The notes under the pieces were generated by a model, which saw nothing but the letters and a program-made list of their open reading frames with translations, ran no database searches and was not told the DNA's origin. DNA of 64,000 nt, from positions 1 to 64,000 of the forward strand of contig CP066694.1 in NCBI GenBank assembly GCA_016432545.1, given 5' to 3'. The translations under genes and the position numbers were made by a program. The stretch's first letter is position 1; each line of letters begins with the position of its first letter. Shown in pieces: positions 58,458 to 64,000 of this stretch. This DNA is from an archaeon (GTDB lineage Archaea > Thermoproteota > Nitrososphaeria > Nitrososphaerales > Gagatemarchaeaceae).

Positions 58458-59132
58458 ATGTACGCCGGGAAAGGATATTACGACGCCGAACTCGACGAAC
58501 CTTACATGGGCTTCAAGGAATGGATTATCCCGCAGGACAAGGCCTTCTTCGACCTGCTGTCCGAAGAATCGGCCAACGTCCTCGAAGGGTCCAAGAAGCT
58601 TGAGGAGGCCGTCCGTTCCTTCGACAGGATGGAGGAAAGGAGGAAGGAATTCAAGGAGATTGAGCACAAGGGCGACGAGATAGTCCACCAGATCTACGAG
58701 CGCGTCAACAGGAGCTTCATCACGCCGATCGACCAGGAGGACCTCACGAAGCTGGCATCGCTCTATGACGACGTCCTCGACTACATGTACGCCGTCATGA
58801 ACAGGCTGATTCTCTACGAGATTGCAGGCCCTACCGAGTCTATGATGAGGTTCGCAGGGATAGTCAGGGCCTCCGTCGAGGAGATACACCAGGCCTTCAT
58901 CTCGATGAGGAAGCTCGACAAGACGGAGATAGACAAGCGGTGCATCGAGGTGGACAGGCTCGAAAACGAGGCAGACGCCCTTCTTAACGACGCCGTAGCC
59001 TCCCTGTTCAAGAGCCCGGACGTGATCAGCATCTTGAAGCTGAAGGAGATATACGAGCACCTCGAGACAGTGACCGACCGCTGCGAGGATCTGAGCTTCG
59101 TCCTTCGCGACATCCTGATCAAGCACACCTAG
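58458..59132 (+). CDS. DUF47/PhoU-like protein, phosphate transport accessory
   Basis: A 224-residue helical protein of the DUF47 (TIGR00153) family. It contains KEWIIPQDKAFFDLLSEES, then EHKGDEIVHQIYERVNRSFI, DVLDYMYAVMNRLILYEI and KLKEIYEHLETVTDRCEDLS, the last a PhoU-like metal motif. Family members sit next to Pit transporters and are thought to control them. ATG 58458 is used; ATG 58506 (MGFKEWIIPQD) is a likely alternative. Nine nt separate it from the transporter. Confidence 0.92.
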   Translation: MYAGKGYYDAELDEPYMGFKEWIIPQDKAFFDLLSEESANVLEGSKKLEEAVRSFDRMEERRKEFKEIEHKGDEIVHQIYERVNRSFITPIDQEDLTKLASLYDDVLDYMYAVMNRLILYEIAGPTESMMRFAGIVRASVEEIHQAFISMRKLDKTEIDKRCIEVDRLENEADALLNDAVASLFKSPDVISILKLKEIYEHLETVTDRCEDLSFVLRDILIKHT

Positions 59133-59141
59133 GTGGGGCCA

Positions 59142-60134
59142 ATGGACGCCCAGACGCTCTACGTCTTCGGAATAATCCTAGTGGCCTACTCCTTCGATTT
59201 CATCAACGGCTTTCACGATGCAGCCAACTCCGTCTCGACGGTCATCTCCACTAGAGTCCTTCCGCCTTGGGCTGCGGTCTCAATGGCGGCCGTCTTCAAC
59301 TTCATCGCCTTCGGAGTCCTCGGGGTCGGGGTGGCGACGACTGTCGGGAAGGGGATAATCAGCTCGAGCGTCGTGGGTCCCAACCTCATCCTCTCCGCCT
59401 TAATTGGGGCGATCACCTGGGACCTCTTCACCTGGTACCTTGGCCTTCCCTCCAGCTCATCTCATGCACTCATCGGAGGATTGGTCGGTTCTGCAGTCAT
59501 GAAGGCGGGCACTGGGTCTCTGGTCTGGGCCGGGCTCCAGAAGGTCCTCACATTCATGGTCGTGTCCCCTCTGGTCGGTTTCTTGCTTGCGTTCGGGCTG
59601 ATGTCCTTGTTGATCAGAGTCTTCTTCAAGAGGCCCCTCGCGGTCGTAAACAGGTACTTCCGCAGGCTGCAACTGGTCTCGTCCGCCCTCGTGAGCTTGA
59701 GCCACGGAAGCAACGACGCCCAGAAGACCATGGGAGTGGTGACAGCACTGCTCTTCTCCGTCGGGTGGATCGGCACCTTCGAGGTCCCGTTCGTCGTGGC
59801 CGTCCTTGCTGCATCCTCCATCGCTCTCGGGACCCTCTTCGGGGGCTGGCGGATCATCAGGACCCTAGGATTCAGGATGACCAAGCTGGACCCCGTCCAC
59901 GGATTCTCGATCGAGACTGCGTCTGCGGCAACCATCATAGCGTCGACAATCTACCAAATACCCGTCAGCACCACTCACGTTGTCAGCGGAGGAGTCATCG
60001 GGTCTGGAGCGACCATGGGTGCGTCTATGGTGAAGTGGGGAATCGCGAGGCGTATTGTGTGGGCATGGATCATCACGATCCCTGCTGCAGCAATCGTCGC
60101 GGCCGCGTCCTACCTAGTCATCAGCCTGGTCTAG
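59142..60134 (+). CDS. PiT-family inorganic phosphate transporter
   Basis: A 330-residue transporter with ten or so membrane segments and the two PiT signatures, NGFHDAANSVSTVISTRV near the N-terminus and SHGSNDAQKTMGVVT in the middle. These are the duplicated phosphate-binding repeats. A third landmark is PVSTTHVVSGGVIGSGA. It imports phosphate using a proton or sodium gradient. ATG 59142 follows GGTGGGG; GTG 59133 is an alternative. With Pst at 16.8-21.3 kb the organism has two phosphate importers. Confidence 0.94.
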   Translation: MDAQTLYVFGIILVAYSFDFINGFHDAANSVSTVISTRVLPPWAAVSMAAVFNFIAFGVLGVGVATTVGKGIISSSVVGPNLILSALIGAITWDLFTWYLGLPSSSSHALIGGLVGSAVMKAGTGSLVWAGLQKVLTFMVVSPLVGFLLAFGLMSLLIRVFFKRPLAVVNRYFRRLQLVSSALVSLSHGSNDAQKTMGVVTALLFSVGWIGTFEVPFVVAVLAASSIALGTLFGGWRIIRTLGFRMTKLDPVHGFSIETASAATIIASTIYQIPVSTTHVVSGGVIGSGATMGASMVKWGIARRIVWAWIITIPAAAIVAAASYLVISLV

Positions 60135-60143
60135 GGAACATCG

Positions 60144-60545
60144 TCATCCGAACCTCAGCAGACGCTTCCTGATGTCCTCGGGAATCTTGGCCGCTCCTCC
60201 AACATCCTTGACCATGACGTCGGTCACCTCCCCCTCGGCGATCCTCTTCCTCCCCTTGGTAATCGTGTGCCTGTATTCGACGCTTGCGTTTCCCAGGCGG
60301 GCCACCTCCACACGCACTGTGAACTTGTCGTCGAATTTCAGGGACGAGAGGTACCGGCACGCCGCCTTCGCAGCCACGAACCCGAGCTTGCGCCTCCGGA
60401 GGAACTCGAGGGTTATCCCGGCCTTCCTCAGCATCTCGAGCCTGGCCAGGTCAAAGTAGGAGAAGTACTGGCCATAGTAGACCACGCCGAGGGCATCGGT
60501 CTCCGAGAGCCTCACGCGAATCGCCATACCGAACCCCCGCGCCAT
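60144..60545 (-). CDS. acyl-CoA thioesterase (YbgC/4HBT family)
   Basis: A 133-residue hot-dog thioesterase. ETDALGVVYYGQYFSYFDLARLEML is the 4-hydroxybenzoyl-CoA thioesterase signature, with the catalytic acid in the ETDA region; TVRVEVARLGNASVEY follows. It hydrolyses acyl-CoA thioesters; chain and aromatic preference are not readable. The next gene cluster handles hydroxyphenylacetate, so an aromatic CoA is possible. ATG 60545 or 60527 (MAIRVRL). Confidence 0.87.
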   Translation of the reverse strand: MARGFGMAIRVRLSETDALGVVYYGQYFSYFDLARLEMLRKAGITLEFLRRRKLGFVAAKAACRYLSSLKFDDKFTVRVEVARLGNASVEYRHTITKGRKRIAEGEVTDVMVKDVGGAAKIPEDIRKRLLRFG

Positions 60546-60607
60546 CCCCTTCGACGCCGTCCGAACAATCTTTTAACAGGTTCGAGGCTCGATGAAGGAG
60601 CCACCGG

Positions 60608-61135
60608 TTGAAGTCTGTCGATCCTCTGCAGGACGGGTTGAAGCGCGCGATGCGGATCTACCCGCAGGGCGTTACGGTCGTTACCACCCTATCCGCGGAC
60701 GGGCCTAAAGGAATCACGGTCTCCTCTTTCACGAGCGTTTCACTCGACCCTCCACTGGTGCTCATCTCAATTGCGAAGGGCTCCGCCCTCCACGACTTGT
60801 TCCGGGGCGCCGAAGCGTTCGCAGTCAACTTCCTCGCGGACGACCAGAAGTCGGTCTCCGACAGGTTCGCCGGTCGCGTGGAGCTGGAGGACCGGTTCCA
60901 GGGCCTCAAGTTCACCAGCGGAAAGGCAGGCTCTCCGATAATTGACGGCGCGCGCGCGTCAATCGAGTGCCGGAGGTGGCAGGTCTACGATGGTGGCGAC
61001 CACTCGATCATCGTAGGGGAGGTGGTCGACGCAAAGTCGCTAAATTCGAAGAGGCCGCTGGTCTACTATACGCAACTGTACACCACGACTGAGAAGACCG
61101 AGTATCCGGCCCCGCCCTCGGACATCGTCTGGTAG
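60608..61135 (+). CDS. hpaC: flavin reductase (HpaC-like)
   Basis: A 175-residue FMN-binding reductase of the HpaC/RutF family: MRIYPQGVTVVTT, GITVSSFTSVSLDPPLVLI, and a C-terminal DHSIIVGEVVDAKSL. It would supply reduced flavin to the HpaB monooxygenase encoded 1 kb away. It starts at TTG 60608 with a TATA-like TTTTAACAGG at 60571-60580. It is convergent with hpaD (3 nt apart). Confidence 0.88.
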   Translation: MKSVDPLQDGLKRAMRIYPQGVTVVTTLSADGPKGITVSSFTSVSLDPPLVLISIAKGSALHDLFRGAEAFAVNFLADDQKSVSDRFAGRVELEDRFQGLKFTSGKAGSPIIDGARASIECRRWQVYDGGDHSIIVGEVVDAKSLNSKRPLVYYTQLYTTTEKTEYPAPPSDIVW

Positions 61136-61138
61136 CCT

Positions 61139-62152
61139 TCAGCGGGCCGACATCAGGTAGTCGGGCCTGTCCTGGATCTTTGGAGAGCTCAGCTCCGCGA
61201 ACCGACCGCTCCTACGCGACCTGACAAGCATCGCATCGTTGAACCAACTGGCTGGGGTGGGCGCTCCCCAGAAGGTCTGCCTCTGGGGGTCGTTGAGCTT
61301 CCATCGGACCGGCTTCCAGTCCGGGTCTGCGCTGAGATAGTCGCCCGTGTACAGCTCTATGCGGTTCCCGTCAGGGTCCCTAAGGTAGAGGAAGAAGGCG
61401 TTCGATACGCCATGTCTCCCAGGGCCTCTCTCCATGCTCTCGAGATACCCCGCCGACGCGAGCAGGTCTGCGCAGTCCATGATCGCGGCCCTGTCCGGCA
61501 CTGTGAACCCGGCGTGGTGCACCCTCGGTCCATTTCCAGTCGTGAGCGCGAGGTCGTGGCAGGTGTGCTTCCTTCTCAGCCAGGCGGCCCACATCTCAGG
61601 CTGCGGTCCTTCAGTCTCGGTCGTTTCAGTGCAACCGAAGCCGAGCGACTCCGTGTACCATTCGTAGGCCGATGCCACGTCTGGAAGCATTATGTTGAAG
61701 TGGTCCAGCCTCATCACCTTGGCACCACGGTAGTCTGTGTACTTCTGCAGCTTCCATTCGACTTCATCCATCTTTGAGTAGAACTCCACCGGGAACCCGA
61801 ACTGGTCCTCCACCAGCACTGCCCTGCCCTGCCCCTTCTCCTCTCCCTCAGACACCCAAGCAGTGCTCCCACCCTTCGACTTCGCCAGCCTCTCGATCGC
61901 TTCCAGCCCTCCCTCCTCCGAGATCCTGAACGCAAGGTGTCCCACTCCAGGGGCCTCCGACTTTGTGAGGAGGAGCGAGTGATGACGCCTGTCCTCCAGA
62001 CCCCTCAAGTAGATTCGAGTGCTGTCCTCCTCAGTCACCACGAACCCGAGCGCCTCTGCGTAGAACCTCCTCGCCCTATCCAGGTCGGTAACCAGGAATT
62101 CTATGTGCCCCGCCTTGACGATCTCGAACCCCGGACTCTCCGTCAAAGTCAA
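61139..62152 (-). CDS. hpaD: 3,4-dihydroxyphenylacetate 2,3-dioxygenase (extradiol)
   Basis: A 337-residue two-domain type I extradiol dioxygenase. Iron ligands appear as His in RLDHFNIML, His in RVHHAGFTV, and Glu in NRIELYTGDY, in the usual spacing of homoprotocatechuate dioxygenase (HPCD). The N-terminal half is a second, vestigial VOC module (HIEFLVTDLDRARRFY). It cleaves homoprotocatechuate to the semialdehyde. It overlaps hpaB by 4 nt (ATGA). Confidence 0.92.
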   Translation of the reverse strand: MTLTESPGFEIVKAGHIEFLVTDLDRARRFYAEALGFVVTEEDSTRIYLRGLEDRRHHSLLLTKSEAPGVGHLAFRISEEGGLEAIERLAKSKGGSTAWVSEGEEKGQGRAVLVEDQFGFPVEFYSKMDEVEWKLQKYTDYRGAKVMRLDHFNIMLPDVASAYEWYTESLGFGCTETTETEGPQPEMWAAWLRRKHTCHDLALTTGNGPRVHHAGFTVPDRAAIMDCADLLASAGYLESMERGPGRHGVSNAFFLYLRDPDGNRIELYTGDYLSADPDWKPVRWKLNDPQRQTFWGAPTPASWFNDAMLVRSRRSGRFAELSSPKIQDRPDYLMSAR

Positions 62153-63600
62153 TCCTTCCTGTGGAGCAGGTCCCTGACCCTCTGTTTGTACGGCTCGCGG
62201 TCGTACCAGTTGTAGTAGGCGCTGGCCATCCTCACCGGGTCGCCGAAGAAGAACCTCTCATAGAGCTCTTGCCTTCCGCCGAACGAGCTCCCGGCGACGT
62301 CCCAGGCCAGCTTGAAGAGCCGGATCCTCTCCTCCGCATCAGCGAGCTTTGCCTGATAGTACCTGTCTACATCCGGCCTGACGTCGGACTTCAGGACCTC
62401 CTCGGGCGGGATGGCCATCAGCCCGCTGGCTCCTATCTGCTTTATGACCACCGCGAGGTTCGGCGCAACGCGCGGCCAGAGGTTCCTGGCAGTGTTGATT
62501 GGCACGTAGTCTGGGGTGAGCAGGCCCCACTTGTTCTGTTTGGCGTTCGCTTCGCTCCAGTTCAAGAGCGCTTTCATGGATTCCACCGTGATGAGGACAT
62601 CGGCCACCTTCTCTTGGACGTGTGGGAACTGATCTGCCCCGATCGTCTCGGCGACAAGGGAGACGAGTCCCGCCACGAACTCCGCCTTCGCGACCTCTCG
62701 TACGGTCGCCTGATGGGCCATGAAGACGATCGCGTCGGTGGCCTCGCTGACCTTGTTAGCCTTCTCAGGGTCCTCGAGGATGAAGACCCTGTCCCACGGC
62801 ACGAGCACGTCGTCGAAGACTACGACCGCATCCTGCTCGTCGAACCTGGCTGCGAGTGGATGGTCGTACTTCGACTCGGCAGCGAACGACTCCCTGCAAA
62901 TGAACTTCAGGCCTCTTGCGCTGACGGGCAGGGCGAACGCGATGGAGTACGGCATGTCGTCCTGGCCCGACCTCACCACCGTCGAAGGGAAGACCATGAT
63001 CTCGTCCGCGATGGGCAGGGTCGCGAGCATCCTTGCCCCCCTGATCACCACCCCCTCTGACTTCTTTTCCAGCACCCTGGCAGCCGTGAAGGGGTCGGCC
63101 TGCTTCGAAGGCCCAACACCCCTGTTGTTCTGAGGGTTGATCAGGGTGTGGGTCAGAACGAGGTCGTTTTCCCTGATGAATTCGTAGTAGTTCCTGATGT
63201 TCTGGCCGTAGTCGCGCCCGTCCGCGGCTCCGAAGAAGTCCGAGGCGGCGGCCATAGCCATTATCGAGCTGTTGAGGTAGTCGGCAGTCCGTCCAAGCAT
63301 GCCCCCCGAAAAGTCGGCCCACCTCTTCATCGCTCCCCTCCTCTTAGCGAGGTCTCCGACACTTTTCGGCTGCAGGAAGCTCGCGCCCACCCTCTTTCCG
63401 CTGGTAGGCGACCCGTAGGTCATCTCCTCTCTCGTCGCCTCGTCGACCTGCATGTCGTAAAGGGCAGCGAGAGACTTTGCTACGCTCGCGAACGCCTTGT
63501 GCTTCGAAACCTCCCCCGTAACCCTCTCATTGCCATACCACAGCTCTCTCCTGGTCGAGTCAAGCCTCTGGATGAATTCCTTCCCGCTCTTCGCGCCCAA
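62149..63600 (-). CDS. hpaB: 4-hydroxyphenylacetate 3-monooxygenase, oxygenase subunit
   Basis: A 483-residue FADH2-dependent hydroxylase. Typical features are LGRTADYLNSSI, HTLINPQNNRG, ARMLATLPIADEIM, VFDDVLVPWDRVFI and AQYTI-like MAHQATVREVAKAEF. The related 4-hydroxybutyryl-CoA dehydratase shares the fold, but this protein has one cysteine only, so it lacks the iron-sulphur ligands and is not that dehydratase. It hydroxylates 4-hydroxyphenylacetate with FADH2 from HpaC. TTG 63600 has GGAG upstream. Coupled to hpaD. Confidence 0.92.
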   Translation of the reverse strand: MGAKSGKEFIQRLDSTRRELWYGNERVTGEVSKHKAFASVAKSLAALYDMQVDEATREEMTYGSPTSGKRVGASFLQPKSVGDLAKRRGAMKRWADFSGGMLGRTADYLNSSIMAMAAASDFFGAADGRDYGQNIRNYYEFIRENDLVLTHTLINPQNNRGVGPSKQADPFTAARVLEKKSEGVVIRGARMLATLPIADEIMVFPSTVVRSGQDDMPYSIAFALPVSARGLKFICRESFAAESKYDHPLAARFDEQDAVVVFDDVLVPWDRVFILEDPEKANKVSEATDAIVFMAHQATVREVAKAEFVAGLVSLVAETIGADQFPHVQEKVADVLITVESMKALLNWSEANAKQNKWGLLTPDYVPINTARNLWPRVAPNLAVVIKQIGASGLMAIPPEEVLKSDVRPDVDRYYQAKLADAEERIRLFKLAWDVAGSSFGGRQELYERFFFGDPVRMASAYYNWYDREPYKQRVRDLLHRKD

Positions 63601-63643
63601 ATCTCCAACGCCTACCTTCGACTTCTATCCGACCGCCCGGACT

Positions 63644-64000
63644 CTACTTTAGCTTTCCCAGAAGTCCTTCCTCCCTGACCACCGGATTGGTGAGCGTTCC
63701 AATCCCTTCGATAGACAGGTCCAACGTCCCCAGGGCCATTGGAAGTATGTATTCGGTCGGGTCGAGGTCCCCGATTGCCTCCCTGGTCCACCCGACGCTC
63801 CCGCACGAGACCACATCACCCGGCTCCAGAGTCAAGAAACCACTCACGTACGACGCAATCTCGGCCGGCCCGAAGATGTACTCAGACGTGTTGCCTTCCT
63901 GGACCTTCTTCCCTGCGAAACTCGTCGACATCGCCTTGCCCAAAGGATCCCCAAACTCATCCTGCGTGACTATCCAGGGTCCTATGGGGCAGAAGGTGTC
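63644..64000 (-). CDS. FAH-family protein, C-terminal part (gene runs off window)
   Basis: The last 118 residues of a fumarylacetoacetate-hydrolase-fold protein; the 5' part lies beyond position 64000. Visible are GPWIVTQDEFGDPLG, STSFAGKKVQEGNTSEYIF and EPGDVVSCGSVGWTREAIG. Members include the HpaG isomerase/decarboxylase (5-carboxymethyl-2-oxo-hex-3-ene-1,6-dioate). Its place upstream of hpaB and hpaD makes that role likely. Stop at 63644-63646; 43 nt precede hpaB. Confidence 0.88.
   Translation of the reverse strand, partial: DTFCPIGPWIVTQDEFGDPLGKAMSTSFAGKKVQEGNTSEYIFGPAEIASYVSGFLTLEPGDVVSCGSVGWTREAIGDLDPTEYILPMALGTLDLSIEGIGTLTNPVVREEGLLGKLK

Noticed and set aside
62149-63600. 4-hydroxybutyryl-CoA dehydratase (carbon-fixation enzyme of ammonia-oxidising Thaumarchaeota)
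   Set aside because: Same fold as HpaB, but only one cysteine is present, so the iron-sulphur cluster cannot be bound; the neighbours are hpaC and hpaD.
1-64000. CRISPR array, rRNA operon, insertion sequence with transposase
   Set aside because: No regularly spaced repeats, no rRNA sequence and no transposase reading frame were seen.

Overview
The window is gene-dense, GC-rich archaeal DNA. Archaeal markers are aIF1A, a class I (archaeal) CCA-adding enzyme, TrmG10, RNase Z, ThpR, a GPN-loop GTPase, the UPF0200/UPF0201 pair, and an intron-containing tRNA. Many genes have TATA-like boxes about 25-28 nt before a GTG, TTG or ATG start, which fits leaderless transcription. The tyrosine recombinase at the left end has the YVLRxYF...FWMGHxGDIExVY pattern that I associate with soil Nitrososphaeria (Thaumarchaeota) integrases. 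No ammonia-oxidation genes are present. A heterotrophic Nitrososphaeria-like or related Thermoproteota lineage is my best guess, not a proven assignment.

Layout. (1) 0-7.5 kb is accessory: an integrase, a RelBE-type toxin-antitoxin pair, three members of an unnamed multi-pass membrane protein family, a cupin protein, and several scattered copies of tRNA 3'-end-like sequence that look like old attachment sites. (2) 7.4-15.7 kb holds small enzymes and regulators: nucleotidyltransferase, MDR oxidoreductase, a winged-helix/membrane protein pair, an RraA-like protein, a secreted beta-propeller, a VOC protein with a Tag-like glycosylase, and a small HTH. (3) 15.7-21.3 kb is a phosphate locus: an AbrB-PhoU regulator divergent from pstSCAB-phoU. 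(4) 21.3-32.5 kb is mixed: a 44-residue zinc-finger gene, a SIMPL protein, a tRNA-Asp with two apparent introns, cupredoxins, a DEAD-box helicase, aIF1A, a fourth membrane paralog, an L-2-hydroxyglutarate oxidase-like enzyme, and an MFS/ChrB pair. (5) 32.5-39 kb is acyl-CoA and propionate-type metabolism: a two-subunit B12 mutase with acyl-CoA dehydrogenase and MeaB, then citrate/2-methylcitrate synthase with methylisocitrate lyase. (6) 39-49 kb is housekeeping: GPN GTPase, PRPP synthase, and a tRNA-maturation cluster (TrmG10, RNase Z, UPF0200/0201, ThpR, CCA-adding enzyme, COG2112 kinase). (7) 49-60 kb: tRNA-Pro, a glycosyltransferase, a Doc-like protein, PPDK, a glutamic (G1) peptidase, and a PadR-DUF47-PiT phosphate operon. 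(8) 60-64 kb is homoprotocatechuate (4-hydroxyphenylacetate) catabolism: hpaC, hpaD, hpaB and a partial FAH-family gene running off the right end.

The genes fit a heterotroph that uses amino-acid-derived acyl-CoAs and aromatic acids. The B12 mutase is a main result. The two substrate-discriminating positions of methylmalonyl-CoA mutase (Tyr89, Arg207 in the Propionibacterium enzyme) are Phe114 and Gln232 here, at identical spacing, which is the isobutyryl-CoA mutase pattern. With an acyl-CoA dehydrogenase in the same operon, and the methylcitrate-type enzymes next door, propionyl-CoA may be handled by the methylcitrate route while the mutase interconverts isobutyryl- and butyryl-CoA. The least explained feature is the four-member membrane protein family with a C-terminal WPFDT motif, three of whose members sit in the integrase-proximal accessory region.
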